This document shows positions 25,601 to 32,805 of a DNA stretch of 64,000 bases, piece after piece; positions within the stretch are counted from its first letter, which is position 1; every line of letters begins with the position of its first letter. The notes below the pieces were generated by a model, which searched no databases, was not told the origin of the DNA, and worked only from the letters and a program-made list of their open reading frames with translations. The stretch lies in contig VBIW01000043.1 of assembly GCA_005880915.1 (NCBI GenBank), forward strand, positions 1 to 64,000, given 5' to 3'. A program made the position numbers and the translations under genes. Source of the DNA: Chloroflexota bacterium (GTDB lineage Bacteria > Chloroflexota > Dormibacteria > Dormibacterales > Dormibacteraceae).

Positions 25601-27162
25601 CCGGCACCACAACCGACAGCGCCACCGTGAACAACCTTGCAGCAGGTACCACCTACGCCTTCACTGTGACGGCCGTGAACGCGGCGTTCCTGGCGAGCGC
25701 GCCGTCGGCGCCCAGCAATTCGGTCACGACCCCACCGCCCGGAGTAGTGACAGTCTCGCCTGCGTCGATTGACTTCGGATCGTTCGTCCTGGGACAGACC
25801 AGCTCACCGCAGACGGTGACTGTCCAGGCGAGCGGCACCTCTTCGCTTTCCATTTCGACACTCACACTCGTCGGTGCTCGGACTCAGGACTTCGCGATTC
25901 TGTCGGACCAGTGCTCGAATCGGCTGATTCCAGTCAACGGTTCCTGCACCTTCCAGGTCGAATACACGGCGAACGTCCAGGGCACGAGCACCGCAACGCT
26001 TCAAATCACAGACGACGCTTCCAGCTCACCGCAAACCGTCGGACTGATGGGCGGGGTGCCACTGCCGATCGCCGCTGGATTCCATCCGGCGGCAGTCCAG
26101 TTCCTGGACGCGAAGCGCGGTTGGGTGGGCGATTGGGGAACGACCGACGGAGGCGCGACCTGGATACGAGAACCGGCAGGCAGTTTCCGGTACGTCGACG
26201 CGACCCACGGATGGGGTCTCGGCTCGGTGCGGGTCGGCACCTCAGGCTGTTTCGCAGACTGCGTTGCAATCCTGGCGACCACTGACGGCGGGCAGACCTC
26301 TACGCGGCTTGCAATCATTCCTTTCCTACAACCGACGGGCTTGTGGTTCTCCGACGCCAACCACGGCTGGATCAGCGGCGTCACGTTCGTCAGCGACCCG
26401 AGCGGGATCGGGAATGGGCGGACGCAAATGTACGCGACGACCGACGGAGGTCACACCTGGACGCTCCAGTCGCTCCCCGACCCGCAATTCAACGTGTGCA
26501 CCCACGCGGTGGACGACCGTGCCCTGGAGGTGGCCTTCGCCGACCCCAGCAACGGTTGGGCCTATGGCATGTCGGCCTGCATCGACCACAGCACGGGAAC
26601 GGAGACGAACCCGCTGACGCTCGCCTGGAGTACCACCGATGGCGGTGCACACTGGACGGCTCACAACACTGGACTCAACACTTACCACTTTGTGCCGGAC
26701 TCGCGGCTGCACGTGGAGAGCGCCAACCAGGTTGGCTTCACGACCCAGGACTTCAATGGCAGTGGCGGCCCGGTCCTCGTCACAACCACCGACGGCGGCG
26801 TGACGTGGACCAAACTGACGCTCCCAGACCTCTTTGCGGGCGACTTCCAGTACATCGATGCGAGGAACCTGGTGTTGATCGGGGGGGCGAACGGCGCGCA
26901 GTCCGTGTACAGATCCTCCGATGGTGGGAGCACCTGGACGAAGACTGCGCCGCTCCCGTCCCAGGTCAACGTCGTCACCCCAGGCTTCACGAACTCCACT
27001 GAAATTCGATTAATCCAGATCGTCGACTCGACCCACTGGTGGGTGACCGGCGCCGTCGACTACGTAAATTCGCTCGGCCAGAGCAAGACTGGTGGCCTCA
27101 TCTACATGAGCTCGGACGGCGGCTTGACATGGAGTCTCCAGCTCGCCGGGGACGGGACCTGA
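22660..27162 (+). CDS. Giant exported Fn3 / lectin-like / Ig / ASH / propeller protein
   Basis: The TTG at 22660 follows GGAAGGAAGGAG. Of 1500 residues, 1-29 are a signal peptide and about 32-120 an Fn3 domain. About 125-475 hold repeats with VLLNVSASN, GQTTVNRDLV and VTVDLVGY motifs, like the lectin-like repeats of actinobacterial cell-wall proteins. About 480-850 is unassigned beta-rich sequence, 851-929 Ig-like, 931-1027 Fn3 and 1028-1131 ASH-like. Residues 1133-1500 form a Ycf48/sialidase-type propeller with repeated TTDGGxTW motifs. Surface or secreted binding is inferred; no enzyme active site is evident. It ends near a convergent hairpin. Confidence 0.84.
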   Translation: MKRQLVAAALAVVFIAASSVANAPPVRAATSPPGAPTGITVTAGTLSATVRWTPTGAAATSFTVVSKPGGISATVPGTATSATVTGLGFALAYNFTVTGTNFGGAGPASAASNFVTPIPPGGPFHAGPTAVLLNSDISAGQPLASNLGDDPVHLPGLSGVVLNVTASQATAPTGVQLVVNQQVVQTVWVAPGQVASSLAIVAAPPQLSQGAVQVGSGRAHVELDFVGFFTGPTTLRDHSGLLQLIHPATVFNAASALGSSTDIPILGQGDVPVAHVAAVLLNVSASNSGGNGSFAIQPSGGVPTNVTTLGFASGQTTVNRDLVAVGSNGAITVVDRGAAATGRIDVLGWFTDGTDATAIGALYSPLANTRLVDTSSNGGPLSPGGSLGFAVSGQGGAPSGTSTAPATSAVLEVTAVSPAGAGSIAVSGSTAVVFSSGSNASGVGVVQLASDGTASLTVSGASTNVTVDLVGYQSGDLIVPGTTKKLSAALLAGITSLTDSSITFGPGVAASPPIVMNDVINAGASLTTPNGFLRRVLTINQLTTGETVLTTRRATLSEALTAFSIDWILPKQPGAFGMRAGSRGAVSASLPPFQPPPGTSIDPAWPVLTLVDPNGPNLQFPVPIKNLSGSLTINDLELQVVPHFVIKGNPFTGVSFAAGLSLGARFEADVSLSGTVAGTRWTPIDDTLKGAIFVIPATPLDIIGRPVMEFKATVDLSLQASLTASFNLDKYGLVTAGYNNGFFGNFQGVDYIPNGKMVKLTPSLTVQVTPGLHVIPGVEFYGFETVGADVNPYFGLTVNPLANPWWTEAFGLCVHIVEKIELILLSGDWTLDLPCSEKQIAAAPGAKINITITPNAASVPRGGAQHFNAATDGSHGVLWSLAEGSTGGSLSNITVTDVDYTAPTRAGTYHLEVASVDDPTSTAEAVITVPATPPRPPLNVVASLINPSAAAVAWSTPTDDGGAPLIRYEVKVSPGGATVSAGTTTDSATVNNLAAGTTYAFTVTAVNAAFLASAPSAPSNSVTTPPPGVVTVSPASIDFGSFVLGQTSSPQTVTVQASGTSSLSISTLTLVGARTQDFAILSDQCSNRLIPVNGSCTFQVEYTANVQGTSTATLQITDDASSSPQTVGLMGGVPLPIAAGFHPAAVQFLDAKRGWVGDWGTTDGGATWIREPAGSFRYVDATHGWGLGSVRVGTSGCFADCVAILATTDGGQTSTRLAIIPFLQPTGLWFSDANHGWISGVTFVSDPSGIGNGRTQMYATTDGGHTWTLQSLPDPQFNVCTHAVDDRALEVAFADPSNGWAYGMSACIDHSTGTETNPLTLAWSTTDGGAHWTAHNTGLNTYHFVPDSRLHVESANQVGFTTQDFNGSGGPVLVTTTDGGVTWTKLTLPDLFAGDFQYIDARNLVLIGGANGAQSVYRSSDGGSTWTKTAPLPSQVNVVTPGFTNSTEIRLIQIVDSTHWWVTGAVDYVNSLGQSKTGGLIYMSSDGGLTWSLQLAGDGT

Positions 27163-27245
27163 TGGGCTAGTGCCTTGCGCCGCGGCCAGCTCCATCTGCT
27201 CGAGCGTTCGTGCATCCGCCGCGTGAAGGGGCAGTTACATTCGGC

Positions 27246-27265
27246 GTCTTTGGCGGGCCAAAGAC
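27246..27265. terminator. Hairpin between convergent genes
   Basis: GTCTTTGG (27246-27253) pairs with CCAAAGAC (27258-27265) around CGGG. It lies 83 bases after the giant protein's stop and 8 bases before the stop of the reverse-strand DUF899 gene, so it could serve both directions. It has no T-run. Confidence 0.5.
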
Positions 27266-27273
27266 CCATGGGT

Positions 27274-28035
27274 TCACCGGCTGTCGTACTCGTCGTGGCG
27301 GCGCCACCAAAAGCCGGACTCGTTGCGACCTAGCGGCGCGCGGTCGAGCCACTGGTACATGCCCCAGAGCGCGTCTATCCCGCGCTCGTACGCCGAGTAC
27401 GTGTGGTACACGACGCCGTCCTCGATCGCGAACGCGCTCACGCCGGGTCCTTCTCGCCTGTATGTCGGCCAGTCCGTTCCAACGCTCGCAGTGATCTCAG
27501 CGATAAAGGGATTCTCCTGGCCCTCCGGCATCCGCAGGTCAACATCGCGGAAGTTGTACTCGGTGGCACCCGACCGCCACTCCTCCTCGGTGTGCGAGAC
27601 ATGGAAGTCGTAGTTGAAGTCACCGCCGAACGAAGAGGCCCAGGGGAAGCTCCAGCCCATGCGCTGCTTGTACGCCTGCAGTTTCGCGAGCGGAGCCCGC
27701 GACACGGCGCACAGCGTGACGTCGTGATTCGCGAGGTGGACGGTGGAGCCGTTGAAGCCGTCCGCGATCGCTGAGCAGGACGGACATCCTGCCGTGTAGT
27801 CGGGCCCGAACATGAAGTGATAGACGAGGAGCTGCGAGCGCCCTCTGAAGAGATCGGCGAGGGACGCCGTCCCCTCGTCGGTCTCGAAGCGGTACTCCTT
27901 GTCAATGCGAACCCAGGGCAGCTCCTGCCGCATCCGCGCGAGCTCGTCGCCCCGCCGCGTCAGCGCCTTCTCGGCCTCCAGCAGCTGCAGCCTTGCCGCA
28001 AGCCACTCTTCACGTGTTCCTGTCTTGTGATCCAT
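27274..28035 (-). CDS. DUF899 thioredoxin-like protein
   Basis: The 253-residue protein has the DUF899 layout. An N-terminal helical part (EEWLAARLQLLEAEKALTRRGDELARM in relatives and here) is followed by WVRIDKEYRFETDEG. Next come LADLFRGRSQLLVYHFMFG and a CPSC active-site-like dithiol near residue 88. The fold is thioredoxin-like and a peroxiredoxin or disulfide role is often proposed. It is third in an SRPBCC-ArsR-DUF899 operon, 12 bases after the ArsR stop, an association common in soil bacteria. Cytosolic. Confidence 0.88.
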   Translation of the reverse strand: MDHKTGTREEWLAARLQLLEAEKALTRRGDELARMRQELPWVRIDKEYRFETDEGTASLADLFRGRSQLLVYHFMFGPDYTAGCPSCSAIADGFNGSTVHLANHDVTLCAVSRAPLAKLQAYKQRMGWSFPWASSFGGDFNYDFHVSHTEEEWRSGATEYNFRDVDLRMPEGQENPFIAEITASVGTDWPTYRREGPGVSAFAIEDGVVYHTYSAYERGIDALWGMYQWLDRAPLGRNESGFWWRRHDEYDSR

Positions 28036-28047
28036 GGTTTACCTCCT

Positions 28048-28389
28048 TCACTCTTCGACCAATTGCTTCAGACGGCCGAGCGCCTCATCCCAGCGCTTCG
28101 AGACGTGCTCCAGATAGGCTCGGGCCGCATCCATCTGTTCCGGCTCGAGCTCCCAGATGCGCTCGCGCCCACGCCGTAGATCGGAGACGAGCCCAGCCGT
28201 GGCGAGCACGTTCAAATGCTTAGTAATCGCCTGACGCGTGACAGAAGATCCGGCGGCCAGCCGGGTAATCGAGAGCGGGCCCTCGGAGCTCAGGCGGGCC
28301 ACCAGCGCCAGGCGCGTTTCGTCACCGAGCGCAGCAAACATCGGCGCGGCGCGGGAAGCCTCGCGCCAGCCGGCGCTATGAACCGACAT
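28048..28389 (-). CDS. ArsR-family transcriptional regulator
   Basis: The 113-residue winged-helix repressor has MFAALGDETRLALVARL in the first helices. The recognition region is ITRLAAGSSVTRQAITKHL (about residues 39-57), and the wing contains LRRGRERIWEL. Metal-binding cysteines of the ArsR/SmtB sensors are absent, as in the SRPBCC-linked subgroup. It overlaps the upstream SRPBCC stop by 14 bases and is co-transcribed with it and DUF899. It probably represses its own operon through the inverted repeat at 28826-28845. Confidence 0.9.
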   Translation of the reverse strand: MSVHSAGWREASRAAPMFAALGDETRLALVARLSSEGPLSITRLAAGSSVTRQAITKHLNVLATAGLVSDLRRGRERIWELEPEQMDAARAYLEHVSKRWDEALGRLKQLVEE

Positions 28390-28837
28390 GACGCGCGATG
28401 TTCTCGAGCTGCTCGGCCCACCCCGCGTCGTTCATCCGCAGCGCTTCTGCACGCCGCGCCGCCGGAATGCGATCGAAGCCTGATTCGACCACCCTCAGCC
28501 GGGTGCCCTCTGCGACTTCCTCGAGGTGGAACTCGACCAGCGTCGTGGGTTCGCTCGAGTAGTCGACGCCTGATTCGACCGCGTATGGATGCCAGCGGTA
28601 CGACATCCGGCTTTCGGGATCCATCCGCTCAATGGCGATCTCGACGGTCACCTGGCCATGGCCGGGCAGCGTGATCTGGCCGTGGACACGCCCGCCTGGC
28701 GCGAAGTCACCTTCGAGCTTCATGCCGAACCACGCGCCGAACTCATCGGCGCTGGCAAGCGCACGCCAGACACGTGACCGGGGTGCGCGCAGAACGATCC
28801 CCTTCTCGATGCGGTCGGTGGCGTTATGCAACTTCAT
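28376..28837 (-). CDS. SRPBCC / AHSA1-like domain protein
   Basis: The 153-residue START-like helix-grip protein has IEKGIVLRAPRSRVWRALA at the start, an FGMKLEGDFAPGG segment, and a FHLEEVAEGTRLRVVESGFD strand pair before the C-terminal helix. Such domains bind hydrophobic ligands or aid chaperones. It is the first gene of an operon with ArsR and DUF899, and its start codon lies inside a perfect inverted repeat, so transcription is probably controlled by the ArsR product. Ligand unknown. Confidence 0.9.
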   Translation of the reverse strand: MKLHNATDRIEKGIVLRAPRSRVWRALASADEFGAWFGMKLEGDFAPGGRVHGQITLPGHGQVTVEIAIERMDPESRMSYRWHPYAVESGVDYSSEPTTLVEFHLEEVAEGTRLRVVESGFDRIPAARRAEALRMNDAGWAEQLENIARHVGS

Positions 28838-28874
28838 GGTTGCATCTTACTGCGGCCCAACTGGAAATGCAACC
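28826..28874 (-). promoter_or_regulatory. Operator across the start of the SRPBCC-ArsR operon
   Basis: ATGCAAC (28826-28832) and GTTGCAT (28839-28845) form a perfect inverted repeat with a 6-base spacer containing the ATG of the SRPBCC gene. A third half-site, ATGCAACC, lies at 28867-28874. ArsR dimers bind short dyads of this kind. A repressor here would block both transcription and ribosome access. The symmetry is seen; binding is inferred. Confidence 0.7.
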
Positions 28875-28905
28875 AAAGCGTTGCGTATCTGTTTGGGTGC
28901 CAGCC

Positions 28906-28924
28906 GGCCCGCCTGAGGCGGGCC
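28906..28924 (-). terminator. Hairpin after the reverse-strand DUF1801 gene
   Basis: GGCCCGCC (28906-28913) pairs with GGCGGGCC (28917-28924) around TGA. It begins 13 bases past the stop of the DUF1801 gene, and no T-run is present. Confidence 0.55.
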
Positions 28925-28937
28925 CGGTGTCCAGCCC

Positions 28938-29396
28938 TCAGCTCACCGCTTTTTTCACGAGCGTGCCGATCCTTGCCTCGTCGGCGACGGTCAGCTTCTT
29001 CAGCGCGAAGGCGACTGCCCACATGCCGCCTTCGTCCAGGTTCGCCCTGTCGCTGAACCCGAACGTCGCGTACCTCGTCTTGAACTTCTTCGCGGGTTGG
29101 AAGAAGCAGACGACCTTGCCGTCTTTGGCATACGCGGGCATCCCGTACCAGGTTGTCGGGGACAGGACCGGACCGCTGGCTTTGACGATGGCATGGAGCC
29201 GCCTGGCCATCCCGCGATCCGGTTCCTGCATCTCGGCGATCTTCGCGAGCAAGTCACTTTCCCCGTCGGCCTTGCGCGCGGCGATCTTCTGCTCCTGGAC
29301 GCGGTCCATCATTGCGGCTTTTTCCTGGTCCGTGAATCCGTCGTACCTCTTCTTGGTCGAGGTCGTGCTCTTGGCTGGCTTCTGCTTGGTCTTCAT
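28938..29396 (-). CDS. DUF1801 domain protein (YdhG-like)
   Basis: The 152-residue protein has a Lys-rich N-terminus ([20 protein letters not shown]), a helical region, and the DUF1801 core with [23 protein letters not shown] and KTRYATFGF. The W-x-G-M-P-A-Y motif is characteristic of this subgroup. It is divergent from an AraC-type regulator 136 bases away. It is a different subtype from the 5252-5638 gene. Function unknown. Confidence 0.85.
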   Translation of the reverse strand: MKTKQKPAKSTTSTKKRYDGFTDQEKAAMMDRVQEQKIAARKADGESDLLAKIAEMQEPDRGMARRLHAIVKASGPVLSPTTWYGMPAYAKDGKVVCFFQPAKKFKTRYATFGFSDRANLDEGGMWAVAFALKKLTVADEARIGTLVKKAVS

Positions 29397-29532
29397 TTCG
29401 AGGTTTCCTCCCCCTGTGAGTATTGATGGGAACGACCTTCATGCTAGGTTGCTGCCGCCGCGGGGGCTTCTCCAAACGTGATGAATCGCATCGCCAGTAA
29501 CGCGGCGGCTGCGTACGATTGATCGCACTTTC

Positions 29533-29952
29533 ATGGACATACGCGACCTCGTAAGGCTGCGCAAGGCGAAGGACCGGATGGATCGCGAGTTCGACCGGCC
29601 GCTCGACGTGCCGGCCCTTGCTCGGTCGGCCGCGATGTCGACTGGCCACTTCTCCCGCAGCTTCAAGGCTGCATTCGGCGAGAGCCCGTACAGCTACCTC
29701 ATGACGCGCAGGATCGAGCGGGCCAAAGCCCTGCTCAGGCGCGGCGGCATGTCGGTGACAGATACGTGCTTCGCCGTCGGCTGTACTTCGCTGGGCTCGT
29801 TCAGCTCGCGCTTCACCGAGCTCGTCGGCGAGTCGCCCAGCGCCTATCGCGCGCGCAGCCACTCGGCGGCCGGAGTCATCCCCGACCACGTCATCAAGGT
29901 GAGGACGAAACCGATCAGAAATGAAGAAGCAAGCGCGCCGCACCACCCATAA
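29533..29952 (+). CDS. AraC-family DNA-binding protein
   Basis: The 139-residue protein is essentially a single AraC double helix-turn-helix. LARSAAMSTGHFSRSFKAAFG makes the first unit (about residues 30-50). VTDTCFAVGCTSLGSFSSRF and the ELVGESPSAYR signature make the second. The usual ligand domain is absent; a short tail follows. It lies just before two VOC genes and after the divergent DUF1801 gene, and AraC-VOC neighbours are common. A likely activator of one of these. Confidence 0.9.
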   Translation: MDIRDLVRLRKAKDRMDREFDRPLDVPALARSAAMSTGHFSRSFKAAFGESPYSYLMTRRIERAKALLRRGGMSVTDTCFAVGCTSLGSFSSRFTELVGESPSAYRARSHSAAGVIPDHVIKVRTKPIRNEEASAPHHP

Positions 29953-29961
29953 GCTGATCGC

Positions 29962-30051
29962 ATGAGCGTGAAACTTCGGGAACCTGAGACGCTCGAACAG
30001 TCGCGCGAGCTCGCGGCCAGGTACCCGGTATTCAGGATCGAGGCCACTTAA
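29962..30051 (+). CDS. Possible 29-residue open frame
   Basis: An ATG at 29962, 9 bases after the AraC stop, opens 29 codons with coding-like composition (helical LEQSRELAARYP). It ends in the A-rich ribosome-binding site of the next gene. It may be a small peptide or the truncated start of a lost gene. No family is recognised. Confidence 0.25.
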   Translation: MSVKLREPETLEQSRELAARYPVFRIEAT

Positions 30052-30060
30052 GGAGGAGTG

Positions 30061-30420
30061 ATGGCAGAGGGCGCAAAACTCATCGTTTACCCCGTATCTG
30101 ACATTGATAGCGCCAAGAAGTTGTTCACGTCGCTTCTGGGCGTTGAGCCTTACGCCGACGCGCCGTACTACGTCGGATACAAGATCGACGGACAGGAGAT
30201 CGGTTTGGACCCACATGGGAAGAGCAGCGGGCCAATCGCATATTGGGACACTGACGACATCACGGCAAAACTCGCCGAGCTGAAGGCGTCGGGCTGGGAA
30301 ACCAAAGCAGAGCCGAGGGATGTCGGTGGCGGACTGTTGGTTGCTTCGGTCACGGATGCAAACGGGAACACGATTGGATTGAGGGCGGCCGGCCAGGGAA
30401 AGCAAGGGTCAAAGCGTTGA
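30061..30420 (+). CDS. VOC (glyoxalase-like) family protein
   Basis: The 119-residue protein has a first module KLIVYPVSDIDSAKKLFTSLLG and ends SVTDANGNTIGLRAAG, the usual last strand of the fold. The typical N-terminal His ligand is not seen, so metal binding is doubtful. AGGAGG at 30051 lies 4 bases before the ATG at 30061; a GTG at 30058 is too close to it. The stop overlaps the next VOC gene (TGATG), so both are probably translated together. Confidence 0.86.
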   Translation: MAEGAKLIVYPVSDIDSAKKLFTSLLGVEPYADAPYYVGYKIDGQEIGLDPHGKSSGPIAYWDTDDITAKLAELKASGWETKAEPRDVGGGLLVASVTDANGNTIGLRAAGQGKQGSKR

Positions 30421-30833
30421 TGAACCTGAAACTTCGTAACTGCTTCATCTCCGTCCACGACCACGACGAAGCGCTTGCTTTCTACCGAGATCTTCTTGGG
30501 CTCGAGGTGCGCAGCGACGTCAAATACGAGGGCATGCGCTGGACCACCGTGGGGCCAAAGGGCCAGCCAGACGTCAACATCGTCCTCGAGCCGCCGCTGG
30601 CAGACCCGAGCGCATCCCCGGCCGACCGCAAGGTCATGAAGGAGATGCTCGCCAAGGGTTTGCTGCGCGGTGTCATCTTCAGCACCGAGGATTGCGACGC
30701 GACTTTCGAGCATATCCGGGCCGGAGCGGGCGAGGTGCTGCAGGAGCCGATGGATCAGCCGTTCGGCGTGAGGGACTGCGCGTTCCGCGACCCGTCCGGC
30801 AACCTCATTCGGTTCAGCCAGAGCAAGGCCTGA
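30420..30833 (+). CDS. VOC (glyoxalase-like) family protein
   Basis: The 137-residue protein starts LRNCFISVHDHDEALAFYRDLLGLEV, with a D-H-D segment in the first module. It ends GVRDCAFRDPSGNLIRFSQ, where CAFRDPSGN is the classical last-strand motif of extradiol-type VOC proteins. The start is at 30420, overlapping the upstream stop by one base. Cytosolic. The reaction is not assignable. Confidence 0.88.
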   Translation: MNLKLRNCFISVHDHDEALAFYRDLLGLEVRSDVKYEGMRWTTVGPKGQPDVNIVLEPPLADPSASPADRKVMKEMLAKGLLRGVIFSTEDCDATFEHIRAGAGEVLQEPMDQPFGVRDCAFRDPSGNLIRFSQSKA

Positions 30834-30912
30834 TCGGAGCCGAGGTCTGTAGGGCAACGCGCTGCCGGTGTGAAGTCGTCCTGACGAATGCCTGCCGACC
30901 TGAGACTCTGAG

Positions 30913-31617
30913 TTGACTCAGGTTCCACAATTTTCTGAAACTGACGGGCCAGGCAAAGTCGTCGCCGCAGCGGGCGAGTGGCTGGCCTCGGAGCTGAGCG
31001 ACGGTTTCAAGTACCTCAGGTCGAAGCGCCAGATAAGTCGGAAGGCCGCCGGCCGATCGGAAACGATTGTCTTGCAGACCTCGTCGTGGAGCCGGACCGG
31101 CGAGGGGACCTGGGTGTACCCACGGATCATGGTCAGCGACGATCGCCTACGGAAATGGCAGGCGGAGCGGCAGCTCAGAGGCATGTTCGCGACGGGCGGG
31201 TTCATCTTCAACAGCCTGGTCGTCAACCTGGGGCTGGCCGACCTCGAGCTGTTTGGGCCCCTGCATGAGCGACCCGATGGTAATCGCATCTCGCTGGTGC
31301 AGTTCCGCGATTCTGTTCTCGCCGACATCGTGCCCAATTTGAAGCTTCTTCGCGGCAGTCCAGCCGTGGCGGCAGAGCGACTTCCAGCCCGATGGATCGT
31401 CTTTCCGGAGCCTCCGTTTTGGTGGGCGACCGCCTACGGTGACCACGCCGCCGCCAAGCGTTTCCTTGCGCGCTACTTCGAGTCGAAGCCGGCCGAACAG
31501 AAGCAATTTGAGACCGGCAGACGCCTGGCTCAGCCCGAAGCCGTCAACAACATGATGGTCGCGTTTGGGTGGAGCGCCGTTCACAGCGGGGCTCTCAGAG
31601 CGGGCGACACGATCTAA
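30913..31617 (+). CDS. Hypothetical protein, DUF4304-like in layout
   Basis: The 234-residue protein has an N-terminal part in which helix and strand alternate (LSDGFKYLRSKRQIS, then ETIVLQTSSWSRTGEGTWVYP). This is reminiscent of DUF4304-type proteins, where a substrate-independent beta-sheet follows GF. A basic, aromatic C-terminal half follows (RWIVFPEPPFWWATAYGDH). The TTG at 30913 has only a weak ribosome site. No catalytic motif or neighbour indicates a role. Convergent with the next gene across a hairpin. Confidence 0.55.
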   Translation: MTQVPQFSETDGPGKVVAAAGEWLASELSDGFKYLRSKRQISRKAAGRSETIVLQTSSWSRTGEGTWVYPRIMVSDDRLRKWQAERQLRGMFATGGFIFNSLVVNLGLADLELFGPLHERPDGNRISLVQFRDSVLADIVPNLKLLRGSPAVAAERLPARWIVFPEPPFWWATAYGDHAAAKRFLARYFESKPAEQKQFETGRRLAQPEAVNNMMVAFGWSAVHSGALRAGDTI

Positions 31618-31639
31618 ACAGCATTCGTCACGTCATGTG

Positions 31640-31656
31640 GGGCTTGAAACAAGCCC
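31640..31656. terminator. Hairpin between convergent genes
   Basis: GGGCTTG (31640-31646) pairs with CAAGCCC (31650-31656) around AAA. It lies between the stop at 31617 and the reverse-strand stop at 31760 and could act in either direction. Confidence 0.5.
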
Positions 31657-31759
31657 GCCGCTCCTCACGATCATGCCCGTGTTCATCGCTGCCTGGCTGC
31701 GCGGCGACGGACGCAGGGTCGTCGTGCCGCAGACACCGTGTCCGAGCCTGCGGAGCTCG

Positions 31760-32737
31760 CTACGTACCAGCGAAAGGAGCTTGTGTGCAGTCGAGGATCA
31801 GGCGGCTGAGGTCGGCCAGCCGCCTGCGGTAGGGGTCGATCCGCGTCCGTTGGGGGCTCGCAGGACGAAAGGCGATCGTCATCAAAAGGCCGTCGGCGGT
31901 CGCGACAGTGGGTACCTCTGCGGCAGGGATGAGCAGGCACTCTTCGTCGAAGGCGTTGGCCTCGTTCCGCCAGGCCAGCCCCACAACCCACGTGCTCAGA
32001 TCTTTCGTCAACGTCGCCGTGTGAATGTGAATTTGGGCTTCGCCGTGAACGTCCGTCACTGTCGCAGCCTTGACCTGCAAGCCGGCGAGCCTTCGAGTCA
32101 CGTTGTCTCGAGCCAGCACCTCGACCATCTCGAGGTCAGGGAACGGACGAAACAGGTCGAGCCGCGGATTTTCGGCGAGCCGCCGGATGACCTCCGCTTC
32201 CCCAAGGAACCCAAGCCAGCCGGCGTGCCGCTCGCGGGGCTTCAGAAGATCGGGCGAGATTCGTTCGAGGGCTAGAGCAATTGACGTCTCGAGGATACGG
32301 TCCGCGAGCTGCGCACGCGGGACCAGGAAGGGAAGCCAGCGGCTGCGGACCGAGTGCATGGCGAACGCAGCCTCGAAGAAATGCTTGCCTTTCACAGTCT
32401 CTAGCGCAGCCATCTGTTTGAAGGTGCGCTCGGTTACCACAAGGTCGACCTGGTTCGGGATGTCGTCGATCACCGACGCGAGGATCAGCGCGTCATCGTC
32501 CACGAGACTGTCCGCGGGGACGATTAGATTCACCCGACCGTTCTCCCCCGCAGCTCGACCTTTGACCTGAAGCGCAATGTATCTGCGGTCGGTCATCCGA
32601 TGCACCACCGCGTCGAGCCCGCGGTCGAGCAGGGGCAGGAACATGTGCAGGGCGCCTTTTGACTGCTTGATCAGGTCCGACCAGACCTCGAATTCCATTG
32701 CCTGGCCCGGACCACCGGTGTCCCGCCGTGCCGTCAT
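31760..32737 (-). CDS. Hypothetical protein with two PD-(D/E)XK-like halves
   Basis: The protein of 325 residues shows an internal duplication. The first half has EVWSDLI followed by GLDAVVHRMTDRRYIALQVKG (positions about 17-60); the second has GEAEVIRRLAENP followed by an acidic turn and RRLAGLQVKAATV (about 172-225). In both, an N-terminal Glu helix, a later Asp/Glu and a LQVK strand are spaced as in PD-(D/E)XK endonuclease-like folds, where the last motif is often QxK. Either half could be active or only structural. Cytosolic and stand-alone. A nuclease or nucleic-acid-processing role is inference. Confidence 0.55.
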   Translation of the reverse strand: MTARRDTGGPGQAMEFEVWSDLIKQSKGALHMFLPLLDRGLDAVVHRMTDRRYIALQVKGRAAGENGRVNLIVPADSLVDDDALILASVIDDIPNQVDLVVTERTFKQMAALETVKGKHFFEAAFAMHSVRSRWLPFLVPRAQLADRILETSIALALERISPDLLKPRERHAGWLGFLGEAEVIRRLAENPRLDLFRPFPDLEMVEVLARDNVTRRLAGLQVKAATVTDVHGEAQIHIHTATLTKDLSTWVVGLAWRNEANAFDEECLLIPAAEVPTVATADGLLMTIAFRPASPQRTRIDPYRRRLADLSRLILDCTQAPFAGT

Positions 32738-32805
32738 CAGCCGTTAGTGTGCGGCGTTTCACACAACCTGGGGACGCTCGTCAAACGGTCAAGCCGGTTG
32801 TCGGG

